Shown here: one piece after another, positions 1-10,530 of the stretch | Position numbering within the stretch: position 1 is the stretch's first letter | Layout: every line of letters starts with the position of its first letter | Origin: Ctena decussata | Taxonomy: Eukaryota > Mollusca > Bivalvia > Lucinida > Lucinidae | Length of the DNA stretch: 64,000 bases | Assembly: GCA_963989385.1 (NCBI GenBank) | Contig: OZ022508.1 | Span: 33,502,166 to 33,566,165 of the forward strand | Direction of reading: 5' to 3' | The notes under the pieces: generated by a model | Databases searched by the model: none | Told to the model about the DNA's origin: nothing | Seen by the model: only the letters and a program-made list of their open reading frames with translations | Program-made: the position numbers and the translations under genes

Positions 1-55
1 AGTTCTAATCAGACTGTGCCGCTGCGCAGGCTTATCTGAGTCTGTTCTTGTCGTG
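1..55. repeat. GATCAG-type stem-loop fragment
   Basis: AATCAGACTG ... CTTATCTGAGTCTG resembles the stem-loop core repeated through the window; it is cut by the window start. Confidence 0.45.
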
Positions 56-82
56 TATGACATGAGCACCGTTTTGCATACA

Positions 83-421
83 TCACTGGGGCTTAACTTC
101 GCCGAAAACAGCTATTTGGGATAAGTGTGCAAACTGCGAAGAATGAACTCCGCCTGAGCATTCACTCAAGTCTGATATGAAGCTTTGCTGTTGGCAAAAA
201 TGCGAACAACGAAGGCTCTCTTCAACCTCAGACAGTGCAGGAGTACGCCATTGACGTAGTTTCGTTTCGGTATTCTTCTCAAAAGGATCATCTTTTTTGA
301 AGAATAGAAGTTGCTTTCCTGGCGAATTCTTGCCTTTTAGTGTAGTCTCCATTTTCGTCCTGGCATTGTTTAACTCGTATGCCCACATTTGGGTGTTGAA
401 AACAGACTCGTGGATGAAAAG
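83..421 (-). CDS. Possible coding exon of unknown protein
   Basis: On the minus strand a frame stays open from an acceptor-like TTTCCACAG ending at 422 down to a stop at 83, about 112 codons. The first part reads like real protein (FNTQMWAYELNNARTKMETT, then KQLLFFKKDDPFEKNTETKL) and is rich in charged residues; the C-terminal half is low quality and may be intron. A donor-like GAG|GTTGAAG lies inside. I do not recognise a family. It could be an internal exon of a gene extending off the left edge, or chance. No neighbouring exon was found. Confidence 0.25.
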   Translation of the reverse strand, partial: LFIHESVFNTQMWAYELNNARTKMETTLKGKNSPGKQLLFFKKDDPFEKNTETKLRQWRTPALSEVEESLRCSHFCQQQSFISDLSECSGGVHSSQFAHLSQIAVFGEVKPQ

Positions 422-589
422 CTGTGGAAACCGATCATGAGTGAATATAATCTAAACATAGCGGCAGAACTTGACCTGTAAACCACACAAACCGTCAATC
501 TGCTGTCTCGTAAGAGACATGACCGTCGGAACTTTTGGCAGGAAAATGTACGTTGAGTCAAACAATGTACTTTGAGTCAGACAACATTT

Positions 590-796
590 TAAAATAATTC
601 GATAATTCTGAGATTTTTTTCGTATTTATCAATAAAAATACGTTGTGACCCCTCGCCGAGTCATTTTGACCCATCGTTAGAATCGTCTCGCAGAGACGGT
701 TCTACTGAGAGGTCACAACACATGCTTTTGCGGAGAACGGAGCATAATTATCCCTCGATTATCCCTATTACCCCTTCTTATCTGGAGCATTGATTC
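590..796. repeat. Palindromic MITE, degraded copy (family of 56346-56548)
   Basis: An internal hairpin (TGACCCCTC ... GAGAGGTCACAAC with a CGTCTCGCAGAGACGG core) is followed by the TTATCCCT repeats and a right end CTTCTTATCTGGAGC. The same order of parts is seen at 56346-56548. The left terminus has decayed. Confidence 0.5.
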
Positions 797-1218
797 ATAG
801 TTTGTCAAGGTCGCAATAGGCAGGGATGATGGTATTGTTGTTGTTGCTGTTTTTTTTTCTGTTTTTTTTTACTACTAATAACTGAAGGGCCAAAAATGCC
901 ACCCAGCTGTGTACTCAGTATTCATATATTGTTTCGAAGTACAGAACATATCATTAAATAATGGGTTGGCTATGACTGTCGTCTATAGTAGGCTGGTGGG
1001 ATCATTTCTCCAGGATCCGATCGTTGAAAACCAACGACGGCGTTGGTGAACGAGGCGTTAGATTTGCAAATATATGATAGGCCTTCGAAAAAACGTTGCT
1101 GCTCTTGATGAAAAAAAAAATCTGACAAGCTTTTTAAAAGTTATTCACATTTTTTTCTTTTTAGAGCAACACTCTTGATGTTACCGGGATGCTTTGAACC
1201 ACCTGTCCCAGGACGTAA
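797..1218. other. No gene seen
   Basis: AT-rich sequence with T and A tracts; nothing else recognised. Confidence 0.4.
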
Positions 1219-1477
1219 CCCAGCAGGCAAGAAATATCGAAACAGCGTCATATGAACGTCACTACAACGTCAGGGTTCGAGGTTATAAAACTTGAGAATA
1301 ATCTCAAACTCAAAATAAAGCACACTGACTGGCTGCTTCCGAGCATGTGCTCGGAAGCAGCCAATCAGTGTGCTTTATTTTGAGTTTGAGAATATACTCA
1401 AGTTTTATAACCTCGGGGCCTGAGAAAGTTACATTGAGATCAATACGACTGTGTTTCAACGCTATGTGTCTGCTGGG
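1219..1477. repeat. CCCAGCAGG-terminated palindromic MITE with nested hairpin
   Basis: The ends read CCCAGCAGGC and GTCTGCTGGG in inverted orientation, as in the elements at 2746-2850 and 28660-28767. The interior carries a near-perfect inverted repeat (1279-1414) not found in those two. This makes it either a composite element or a nested insertion. Confidence 0.7.
1279..1414. repeat. Near-perfect long hairpin
   Basis: The left arm starts GAGGTTATAAAACTTGAG and the right arm ends CTCAAGTTTTATAACCTC. The arms run to the centre through GGCTGCTTCCGAGCA / TGCTCGGAAGCAGCC, about 65 bp per arm with very little loop. Confidence 0.85.
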
Positions 1478-2745
1478 AACTTGACAGTGTGCATATCTCT
1501 GCATGTAGTAAGGATAACAATACTCCGAAGGAATGAAAATATATCTACGCCATAACTATGTAAAGTTAGTTCGGATTTTATTCTTTTGTTGTAGCTAACT
1601 AATTACAAATGGTGGTGAGAAATGCTCGTATTTCATGATAATGGGACCCCCTAGCTCAAGCGTGAACCGGGACAAAATATAAAGGGGTTGTTAATTTTGC
1701 CGAACGTAAAAAAATATGTGTCGAAGTACAAATGTATCAGTATATGAGCGGCGCGACGAGAAATATAAAGCGCAGACTGAAATCAGCCCACTCAAATTTG
1801 CTCTACATTTTCCTTGACTCTCAAATGAGGACACGAGTAACGCTGACAGGACAGGATGATCTGAGTCTTCGCTGTGTTCGCACATGTCCAAATAACTCCC
1901 TTGAGTATACTTACATTCAGTTTGTAATCCGAAACAGTTTGCGAGTTGTATGAGTTTAAACAAACTTAATTCAGTTCATTGAGTGAAAATGCTCTTGAAT
2001 AATGAAATTTATTAGCTTCATCCATTCTGAACAAAGTGTTATTTCTGCCTTTTGACGTATAATCCCAATTAATTATTTTGTTCTGGCACCATAAGACTGA
2101 ACACAGTGCTAGGTACTCTGTGAATACAAAAATGATTCAAAGCAGCTAAAGCACCTGCAACGCATGATCACTTTTCGTGTTTAGAATTGATTATTCATTA
2201 ATCATAGCTTGGTTGTTTGCAGGGTTTTTTTTGTGACACGGCTCAAAATCCGTCTTAAGTATCAGAAGGTCATTTTACATAATTGACTTGTCAATGTTAT
2301 ATTAATGTGTCCAACCGTCAGAAGCAGACTGGACTTTTATCACTAATTTATTCACCTATTAGCTCACTTTTTGTGTATTTAGTTAGTTATTTATTACTCC
2401 GGATGTTTCGTAATACGATACATTTCAGGTATCAAATAATTGCATATGATGCAAACTGAGTGAAAAGAAACCGTATGACATGTACCAGATCAAACGTATT
2501 TTTGGTTTGTTTGAATGAACAGCCTAAAAATCAGCTTGGCTTAGCTGAGTCCCTGCTGTTCGTTGATGTCGCATAATCGTCTTTCTCGTGACATCACTTG
2601 TGAACTAATTCGAACTTACGTAACAGCGACGAGAGTCTTGAGAGTCCTTTTAGCGACGAAACAAGATGAGTGAGCCGGAACAAAAGTGAAAATTTTCAGT
2701 ACGGGTACAGGTAATATTAAATTACTCTCAGAAGAATTTCAGCAA
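1478..2745. other. No gene or clear repeat seen
   Basis: The region has short frames on both strands at 1691-1963 that overlap each other and resemble no family. No splice-supported exon was found. Confidence 0.4.
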
Positions 2746-2850
2746 CCCAGCGGGTACATGACGTCGAAATGACGTCCTACTGACGTCGATGCGACGTCAT
2801 GTCGCATCGACGTCAGTGCGACGTCATTTTAACGTCATGTGCCTGCTGGG
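2746..2850. repeat. Palindromic MITE with GACGTC units
   Basis: CCCAGCGGGTACATGACGTC ... GACGTCATGTCGCATCGACG ... ATGTGCCTGCTGGG folds back over its full ~105 bp. The same structure occurs at 28660-28767 and, more divergent, at 49996-50100. Confidence 0.8.
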
Positions 2851-3420
2851 AATAACAAAAGGCCGTAATAAAAAGATCCGACTCGGACAAATTGTAGGAA
2901 AATTAACGTAGTTTTTAGAGATATAAACTGAGATGCACAAACCATGCGAAAGAGAGGTGCCCAATGGTGAAAAGACTTCCCGTTCGGGGAAAAAACTTGA
3001 CCGGCAGTTCGATATATACCGGCATGCACCTCAAAAGCACTTCCTTGCTGTTTCCTGATCGGAAAATCGACCCTACTGGTTACGATCATCAGAAAGCCGA
3101 AAAGAAAGTGAGCATATGGTAACTGCGAGTTGCGCACTGAGATACTGAGACGCCCCCTACTTACCAGTGCAGTTTATACCAACTGACCTCAGCAAAAGTC
3201 AAGAGATAATGAGCTAAAGTTTACTTGGGAAGCTGGTGACAACGTTCAAGGTCAATGGAGAACTTTGTAACGTTTTCTCTTCTAACGTTTGATCAAATAC
3301 ATTATAAGATCATCTCTTAACCAAAACAAACTGGCCAAATAATGTGGATCCAGACAATACGGCTCATCCCAAATGGATTTGAAGTCTAGTTCTTTTGGTG
3401 TATGCAAAGAACATCATTTA
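2851..3420. other. No gene recognised
   Basis: A minus-strand frame at 2835-3137 runs into the adjacent palindrome and has no family resemblance. Nothing else was seen. Confidence 0.35.
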
Positions 3421-3423
3421 CTG

Positions 3424-3517
3424 ACCGTTCCAAGGCGGTTCTTCAATTTTACGTATTCTTAGGTCCGCTTGTCTGTGGTCTTCTAGCAATATGGTCACCT
3501 GTAAAGCTTCCCACTTT

Positions 3518-3551
<34 letters not shown>

Positions 3552-3600
3552 ATTTATAATAGAAAATAGGTAAAAATAAATGTAACTGTTGTTTTTGATG
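3424..3600 (+). repeat. Interspersed repeat with (CT)n, copy 1
   Basis: ACCGTTCCAAGGCGGTTCTT ... CGCTTGTCTGTGGT ... TCTAGCAATATGG followed by a (CT)n tract (about 3521-3548) matches 13575-13900 in order. The element has expanded a different dinucleotide here (CT instead of TG). Confidence 0.65.
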
Positions 3601-3833
3601 ACCGCCTATTTGGGAAGGAGCTGCTCAAATGAAATCAAAAACTGTAAGTTGCCTTAAATGAGTGTCTTGTCCATAGTCGAAGTCAACAGCCCAGCTGCAT
3701 GCAGTCATGCATCAAGAGGTTAATTATTTACTCTGGGTTGACAAAATTTTTCAGTCGTTGGCCGGGCCCGGTTTCGAAGCCGCGACTTCTGTGCAATAGC
3801 TATGCGCTCTAACAAATGGACTACGGTGTGACA
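3601..3833 (-). repeat. tRNA-like SINE head (antisense), degraded
   Basis: Read on the minus strand, 3833 to about 3761 has tRNA-like landmarks: TAGTCCA, GTTAGAGCGC (D arm) and GGCTTCGAAACC (T arm/box B). The T arm fits a Pol III box B with changes. The flanking sequence to 3601 may be its body. I read it as a SINE or tRNA pseudogene, not a working tRNA. Confidence 0.45.
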
Positions 3834-3885
3834 CACAATCACTAGAAAACTGTGCAGTCCAAAAGTCTGTAACTCTGGTAACACA

Positions 3886-4117
3886 CGCTGGTTGGTTGTT
3901 TTGAGTTTAACGGCCCTTTGAGACAGGATTTCAGTCTATATCGGGCCGTCGGGAGAAAGAAGAGAGGTGTGATAGCTCGAGAAAAATGTCCTAACAGCCC
4001 CACCTGCACCTACTGCAAGCACAGTAGGCCCTTGCCCCACCATTATCCAAATCAGTAGGACGCCACGGAATTGGAAGTTATACCCAGCACCATCGCACCA
4101 CCCAACCACCCCGGTAA
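3886..4117 (-). repeat. AACC-tailed SINE-like retroposon, copy 1
   Basis: Antisense copy. It ends (on its own strand) with GGGCCGTTAAACTCAAAACA and an AACC-type tail, and contains the shared blocks CTTGCAGTAGGTGCAGG and AGGGCCTACTGTGCTTGC. Matching copies lie at 28797-29046 and 53186-53422, with partial copies at 21610-21775 and 46915-47078. Confidence 0.7.
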
Positions 4118-4267
4118 CACACGTGAGAGTCGTCAGGCTAACAGTAATGCTTTAGCTGTTGTGCACAAAACACAGGTTGGTCTGAGTCACCAAAGCCCAC
4201 ATATGCCCTAACACCCTTTTACGCGTCGGTAAAAGGGATGATGGGAAATTAGCGAGCTGCCCAGTCT

Positions 4268-4428
4268 GGGATTAGATTCTACATTCGTACATAAATCCCG
4301 GGCTCGAGACCGTTGGAAGTGGGTATCTTTTCAGTCATAAACAGCCTTTCATTATCACCAACCCATCGTCCTGATATGGCTGAAATTATGTTAAAAAGGG
4401 CGTAAAATCGTTATTCATCCACAATCGT
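4268..4428 (+). repeat. tRNA-derived SINE family B, 5'-damaged copy
   Basis: It contains CAGCCTTTCATTATCACC, CCCATCGTCCTGATATGGCT and GGGCGTAAAATCG ... ATTCATCCA, the body and tail of the family seen intact at 47356-47550. The tRNA-like head is mostly lost. Confidence 0.65.
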
Positions 4429-4917
4429 CAAAATTTTATAGGTTTGATTTTCAACAAATTAATCTAATAAAGGTAGCAGATCCGAATTTGTTAGCCAGTC
4501 AAATTTAGCAGCTAAACATCTTTTCAAGCGCAGAAATTGATTGACATTTCCGGCTACTGATTACATCTGTCTACCGTTAGAGTGTCATGTGTACTCAATA
4601 CAAGAGTCGCAGGTCTTTGAGATGTTACCGTTATGTCTGTCACTGTCCCGTTAAATCGTCTAGAGAAAGTAAACGTTGTAGACGCTCAGATTCCACGAAA
4701 TTATGAAATTTGCCATAACAGGTTTGAATATGCGTATGGGCTAGATCACAGACGAACGATTATGAGTTGTTTAACCCTTTGAATACCAGATATCCGTTTA
4801 GGGAACGGTGCAGAAGTTCAGAGCCCACAGAAAGCTGCGTCTGATCAGGGTCAGTACTGTTTGCTTACAGGAATTTCGATGCAAAATACAATAAAGGTGA
4901 AAACATTCACTAGAAAC
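4429..4917. other. No gene seen
   Basis: Unique AT-rich sequence with no supported exon. Confidence 0.4.
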
Positions 4918-5372
4918 TATGGTGGCTGGTTTGTGCCATTTCGTCTTTTCGTCTTTTCGCCGCGAAAAGACGCCATGCGAAAAGACGAAAAGACGCCATG
5001 CGAAAAGACGAAAAGACGAAAAAAACGCCAGGCGAAAAGACGAAAAGACGAAATAACGCCAGGCGAAAAGACGAAAAGACGAAACCCGCCACGCGAAAAG
5101 ACGAAATTGCAGCGCGAAAAGACGAAAAAACGCCATGCGAAAAGACGCCATTTGAAACTCTTAAATTGTCGTCTTTTCGCGTGGCGTTTTTTTGTCTTTT
5201 CGTCTTTTCGCCTGGCGTCTTTTCGTCTTTTCGTCTTTTCGCATGGCGTTATTTCGTCTTTTCGCGTCGTCTTTTCGTCTTTTCGCGTGGCGTTATTTCG
5301 TCTTTTCGTCTTTCGCGTGGCGTTATTTCGTCTTTTCGTCTTTTCGCATGGCGTCTTTTCGTCTTTTCGCAT
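4918..5372. repeat. Foldback minisatellite, copy A
   Basis: After a unique 25-base edge (TATGGTGGCTGGTTTGTGCC) comes a left arm of tandem GAAAAGACG / GCCATGCG units, a unique spacer near 5148-5170 (CCATTTGAAACTCTTAAATT), then a right arm of the reverse-complement units (CGTCTTTTCG, CATGGCGTTATTT). The repeat unit is about 31-33 bp with 8-10-bp sub-repeats. Copy B at 8307-8882 is the same structure in opposite orientation, with the same edge and spacer. Confidence 0.9.
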
Positions 5373-5390
5373 CACGTGTTTTGCATTAAG

Positions 5391-6012
5391 ATACACTGCT
5401 CAAAATATTTAAAGGAGCAGTAGGTATTTTCCCATAGATGTTACTACAACTTATACCCAGTTCAACGACCCATAAATTTGCCCGTCATGAGGCAAGAATT
5501 GCCATCTTTTTGCAGCTCTTTTAAGAAGAATCTAAGTTTAAGACAACCAGAATTTCAACACAACAGATGCCCTGCTTATTTCCATGGTACAAGTTTTGCA
5601 ATTTTCTAAGTTTCTGAAATTGAGTTATTTTGTTGAAGTCTATAAAATCTTAAACTTCAGTTCAAAGTGATCTTCTCAAAAAGGATCATCTTGAAAGACA
5701 ATAATTTTCATAGACAAATTGGTTCTCTTGATTTTGGTTGAAAGTTTCACGCTTTTTATCTGTTGTGAAAAAATATAAATTTTTAAGCAAAATTCCAGTT
5801 TTACATAAATCTGTCCATGGACAAGGGCATGACAAATATTGGATAAAAAATTGTGCAGTCAGTAACCTTGCCCCTCTTTAAAAAAAGAGCAAAATAAATG
5901 GAACTCCTGTGTCTTTATCGATCGAAAGTATATAACCTCAAAGTGGGGATGCATTGCACTGTCGTCTATGGAAAAATATTAGATGTTCCTTTAAATATTT
6001 TTAGCAGTGTAT
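5391..6012. mobile_element. TIR element, non-autonomous (about 620 bp)
   Basis: The left end ATACACTGCTCAAAATATTT and the right end AAATATTTTTAGCAGTGTAT are inverted copies. The similarity goes inward over roughly 45 bp (AAAGGAGCAG/TGTTCCTTT, TTTTCCCATAGA/TCTATGGAAAAA). No coding frame lies inside and no clear target duplication was found. It abuts minisatellite copy A. Confidence 0.65.
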
Positions 6013-7323
6013 ATCAATATATCCTATTCTAAATGCACTTAATACTCTGAATACTTAGACAGGTGTTTCTTTTTTAAACTGTGTAGACCCTGATCAGAAT
6101 GCAATCTGTAAAGAAGTGTACTAATCACGGTTTGCAGCTTTTGCCGCTAAACTCTTCTTTTAAAAACATTACCAAAAATATGAGGAAAGAAGTCATTATG
6201 GTATTTCTACTGAACGGACAGAAAAGAAAATGAGCCGTCCTAATGTTTTGGAGTAAAACACTCCAAACAAATTTCATCCTATCTTAATTTTGATCTTAAA
6301 CTGCCTAAAAGATTAACCACTTGTTGACCATGTAATCTCTCTCAAACTATGGAATACAAACATTGAAACATTGTTGTACTTCGCTGTATGAAAAAATAAT
6401 AGGGTATTTTCCCTAATTTGACATACATTTAACTGCAGCTGACCCAAAATTTGGACAAGTTTATAGTTTTCTAAAGACGTGCCAATCGCAGACAGAGCAG
6501 AGCCTGATTAGACTTCTCTTAGGCTTATGTGTCCCAATATTTAAGAATATTAAGGTATCATTTAGCTGCAGCTCAAGCTATAACACTTTCTTATAGGAAG
6601 TACGTTGTATTTTTAATCTGAATGCACCTCTGTGAGAGATCCATTTTAAATTGAAAATGTGCCTCCTTCCGCCTTTTTTACAAAGGGGCACAACTACTGT
6701 TACTTCCTCTTCAAGTCTTCTTTAAACGGCAGGGATGGATTTTGCTAGCTCAAATAGGGCAGCTGAAGACAGGACTAGGTGGAAAAGGAGTGTTTTAGAG
6801 TCATCTGTGGTGCCCCAACGACCGCACAAGATTATGGGATAGGCTAGACTAGACCAGCGGTTGCAGTCAGTTCGAACGCCCCCCCCCCCACCCCTCCACA
6901 CACACACACACCCTCGCCTCAGTGGTCCTTCAGATGTGACTCTAAACCGCGTGGTCCTGTCTTCATATGACCTTAGCATTGGTGGGACGTTTTGCCCAAT
7001 TCTCTCGATCTCTCAGTTTGAACAATAATATTGTAACACAGTTTACTAAAAAAATACATTACAAGCAAATAGTAGATTAGGTGCTAGCATTAAGTAATAA
7101 ATTTGGACCATGTTACCATTATGATCCTAAATCCTAGGACATATGTGTCCTGGGAAAAGAGTGGTCTGGTCAGGCTCTGCATTGGTAACCATTCTGCGTA
7201 TGTTATGATACAGCTCGAGATATGAAAATCTACTTGTTCAAACTTAATAAAAAAACAACAAAAAAACGGTTATTTTTACGTAGGATGCATGGAGACACAG
7301 GTTTCAACATATTTGCATCTGTG
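6013..7323. other. No gene seen; C/CA tract
   Basis: The only notable structure is a C run followed by (CA)n at about 6878-6912. Short frames here have no support. Confidence 0.4.
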
Positions 7324-7560
7324 CTTAAGGTGAACGGGACCACTCTCAGGGGAAGAAATTTTGCATTTTTTGCATGGGTCAGCTCTTGAAAGTAGAATTT
7401 GGTCCTCTAGGAGCAAATTCTTTCCTTTAAAAGTAGACCTATTTAAGAATCTATTTTTTCTGTTTGCTTCACTTCCCTATCTTGGAAAGCAAATAGAATG
7501 TCACAAAAGTTGACCCCCTTTGTAAATATGACAGAAGGGGACACAATTTTCAATATTAGA
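7324..7560. repeat. Hairpin MITE, AGCAAATTCTTTCCTTT family, diverged
   Basis: TTAAGGTGAACGGGACCACT starts the element, GTCAGCTCTTGAAAGTAG / AGGAGCAAATTCTTTCCTTT forms its hairpin, and GTCACAAAAGTTGACCCCCT is the shared 3' block. The best full copies are at 19791-20025 and 38751-38995. Confidence 0.55.
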
Positions 7561-7593
7561 GAGATCTTTCTTGGAGGTGTATACATTCAGCTA

Positions 7594-7769
7594 TACAGTC
7601 AAACCTGCTTATGTGGTTACCTCTTTTAAGGGATCACCTGTCTTGAGCAGCCACCTTGGTCCTTTGAACCAAAATACAGTGTAAATGAAATGTATTATGG
7701 GGTCATCTGTCTTAAGTAGCCACTTTTTGTCCTTCCCTTGGGTGACCCCTTAAGACAGGTTTGACTGTA
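7594..7769. repeat. Palindromic MITE with TACAGTCAAACCTG ends
   Basis: TACAGTCAAACCTGCTTATG at the left and TAAGACAGGTTTGACTGTA at the right are inverted repeats. The inner parts (GGTTACCTCTTTTAAGGGAT / GGTGACCCCTTAAG) also pair. Confidence 0.8.
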
Positions 7770-8306
7770 TTTCTCAAAAATGCTTGCTACAACAACGTAA
7801 TAGGTCTGCCTACGCTCCTGAATGAGTAAATTTGCGTCTGCTAATTTTTAAGTCAACATGGCCCAGATTATTTTAATCAATAACTGTAATTATTGCCGAC
7901 CCCATACTAATACTTTTAGCTATCCTTTTCACATTTAACAACTTTTATTTTTCTGTCGGATAAAATAAATCCATCCTAATTTTCATAATACTGCTGCTAG
8001 ATACTGATTATCTTGATTAAATCTGTGTTTGATCTCAGTCAACAAGGCACAAATTTGTTATTCAATCTAAACGGTACCATAGTGACCCAAAATGTTGCCG
8101 ACCCCACGTTAATTTTATAGTCTATCCTTACAATTTTTAGCTGTCAAAAAGATATATAAAAAAAGCATTTCAGTGGCAAATTCTGTGATCAGACTGCTTC
8201 TGTAGCTGCGTTTGCAGTAGTCTGATATGTGTCTATATTGTTTACTCAGACAAATCTGTCTTAGTATTAGGAATCAATACAGTTATCAATTAAGGGTATT
8301 TGTGTG
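7770..8306. other. No gene seen
   Basis: AT-rich unique sequence; AATCAGACTG-like motifs occur near 8186. Confidence 0.35.
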
Positions 8307-8882
8307 TCGTTATTTCGTCTTTTCGTCTTTTCGCCTGGCGTCTTTTCGTCTTTTCGTCTTTTCGCATGGCGTTATTTCGTCTTTTCGCGTGGCGTTATTT
8401 CGTCTTTTCGTCTTTTCGCATGGCGTCTTTTCGTTTTTTCGGCGCGAAAAGACGAAAAGACGCCATGCAAAAAGACGAAAAGACGAAATAACGCCACGCG
8501 AAAAGACGAAATAACGCCACGCGAAAAGACGAAAAGACGAAATAACGCCATGCGAAAAGACGAAATAACGCCATGCGAAAAGACGAAAAGACGCCACGCG
8601 AAAAGACGAAAAGACGCCACGCGAAAAGACGACAATTTAAGAGTTTCAAATGGCGTCTTTTCGCATGGCGTTTTTTCGTCTTTTCGCGCTGCAATTTCGT
8701 CATTTCGCGTGGCGGGTTTCGTCTTTTCGTCTTTTCGCCTGGCGTTATTTCGTCTTTTCGTCTTTTCGCATGGCGTTTTTTCGTCCTTTCGCATGGCGTC
8801 TTTTCGTCTTTTCGTCTTTTCGCGTGGCGTCTTTTCGCGGCGAAAAGACGAAAAGACGAAATGGCACAAACCAGCCACCATA
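8307..8882. repeat. Foldback minisatellite, copy B (inverted relative to A)
   Basis: The arms are CGTCTTTTCG units (8310-8440), GAAAAGACG units (8443-8632), the unique spacer AATTTAAGAGTTTCAAATGG, CGTCTTTTCG units (8652-8836), then the unique edge GGCACAAACCAGCCACCATA. Edge and spacer are reverse complements of those in copy A. One extra arm makes it longer than A. Confidence 0.9.
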
Positions 8883-9140
8883 AGAAACCGGTATATTCAA
8901 TATGATCCTGTCGTTGGCGCTTGAAAGGAAAATGTACATGACTAAATCATTTCTTGAAAGTTCTAAGTGTACATGACCCGACATGTTAAGTTTTGCACAA
9001 TTAAAAAAAATCAGCATCGGTCACTAATCTAATATCACCTTTTATTTTCTATAAATTTTTCTTGGTCAGGGAAGTTGAGCTATGCCACATTCATCATTAC
9101 ATTGATTCTACTGAAATACACACGTTGTACATGGTGCCGC
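8883..9140. other. No gene seen
   Basis: Unique sequence between repeats; no supported exon. Confidence 0.3.
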
Positions 9141-9376
9141 AGCACTTGTCTATGGCTCATAATGAACCGTCTCATCAGGATTTTCACTGTTTGCCCAGTC
9201 GGTAAATTCGGACATACCATTGCTAACAGTAAAAATCCAGATGAGACGGCTCATAATGAGCCGTCTCATCAGGATTTTCACTGTTTACCCAGTTATTTTT
9301 GTTTTAATTCCAAACAACTGACTAGTAAAGGAAAAAAATGTCACTGTCCGAATTTACATGCTGTCCGAATTTACCC
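9141..9376 (-). repeat. Palindromic MITE with GTAAATTCGGACA ends, rearranged copy
   Basis: 9200-9376 is the reverse complement of the element at 40375-40571: GGTAAATTCGGACATACC, then GAGACGGCTCATAATGAGCC, then GTCACTGTCCGAATTTAC. An extra partial core (GAACCGTCTCATCAGGATTT) precedes it at about 9155-9198, so this copy is partly duplicated. Confidence 0.75.
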
Positions 9377-9466
9377 TACGGTACCTACACAAATTATTAG
9401 CAGTGCCGGATGAGCCCTATTGCAACTACATGTTCTGGTCAGAAGAATTTTTGCGCATTAAAATTA

Positions 9467-10345
9467 TGTTCAAGAGTAGCATAGAGCTGACAGCTGTGGT
9501 GCTATACAGGAACAGAAAGTTTCACTTTGCCTATCTTTTTGCCTTGCATATCAGAGCTCTTGTGGTTGTGCTGTGTGGTAGCCCTAAAGGTCCTCCCGTA
9601 CATTCATTTAATGCTCTTCTTATTCCAATCCTCAGGGATTGTTTGCAATCATTTTTCAGTAATTGCCTATCTTTTGGCTTTGCATACCGTGCTTTAAAAC
9701 TATGTTCAAGAGTAGCATAAAGCTGACAGCTGTGGTGCTATACAGGAAGACAAAGTTTCACTTTGCCTATGTTTTGGCTTTGCATATCAGAGCTCTTGTG
9801 GTTGTGCTGTGTGGTAGCCCTAAAAGTCTCCCCGTACATTCATTTAATGCTCTTATTATTCCAATCCTCAGGGATTGTTTGCACTCGCTTTTCAGTAATT
9901 GCCTATCTTTTTGCTTTGCATACCAGAGCTCTTGTGGTTGTGCTGTGTGGTGGCCCTCAAAAGTCTCCCCGTACATTCATTTAATGCTCTTATTGTTCCA
10001 ATCCTCAGCGATTGTTTGCAATCACTTTTCAGTAATTGCTAGCTAGTTATTGCCTATCTTTTTGCTTTGCATATCAGAGCTCTTGTGGTTGTGCTGTGTG
10101 GTAGCCCTAAAAAGTCTCCTCGTACATTCATTTAATGCTCTTATTATTCCAATCCTCAGCGATTGTCTGCAATCACTTTTCAGTAATTGCTAGCTAGTAA
10201 TTGCCTATCTTTTTGCTTTGCATATCAGATATCAGAGCTCTTGTGGTTGTGCTGTGTGGTAGCCCTAAAAAGTCTCCTCGTACATTCATTTAATGCTCTT
10301 ATTATTCCGATCCTCAGGGATTGTTTGCAATCACTTTTCAGTAAA
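9467..10345 (+). repeat. Tandem array of ~135-160-bp units
   Basis: Five copies of a unit carrying AGAGCTCTTGTGGTTGTGCT, CATTCATTTAATGCTCTT and CAATCCTCAGGGATTGTTTG start near 9553, 9790, 9925, 10075 and 10233. The first interval is about 237 bp because it also holds a second copy of the leader TTCAAGAGTAGCATAAAGCT. The short frames in it repeat with the units, so they do not indicate a gene. Confidence 0.85.
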
Positions 10346-10355
10346 GAGCTGCTCA

Positions 10356-10390
10356 TTCGGTTAACCGTGCGTGAACTTGTGTCTATTTTT

Positions 10391-10433
<43 letters not shown>

Positions 10434-10530
10434 TCTTTCCCTGTTGGTTTTGAAAGCGGGATGTGGGATTTGATTGTATTAATTCCTGATCATTGCCAAT
10501 CTTTTTGCTTAGCCTGCTGCCAACAAGTGA
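10356..10530 (+). repeat. Interspersed repeat with (TG)n, copy 2 (partial)
   Basis: ACCGTGCGTGAACTTGTGTC, (TG)n at about 10395-10431, then GTTGGTTTTGAAAGCGGGAT and GATTTGATTGTATTAATTCC match the 3' part of 13575-13900. Confidence 0.65.

Noticed and set aside
4918..5372. CRISPR-like look of ~31-bp repeats
   Set aside because: Units are contiguous and imperfect, with no unique spacers of constant length, and this is animal DNA.
4917..5423. Long overlapping open frames on both strands within minisatellite copy A (also 8227-8924 in copy B)
   Set aside because: They exist in several frames at once because the repeat unit lacks stops; the peptides are pure repeat translation with no domain.
9358..10046. 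Membrane-protein-like frames (HIRALVVVLCGSP)
   Set aside because: They repeat with the ~150-bp tandem units and shift frame between them.
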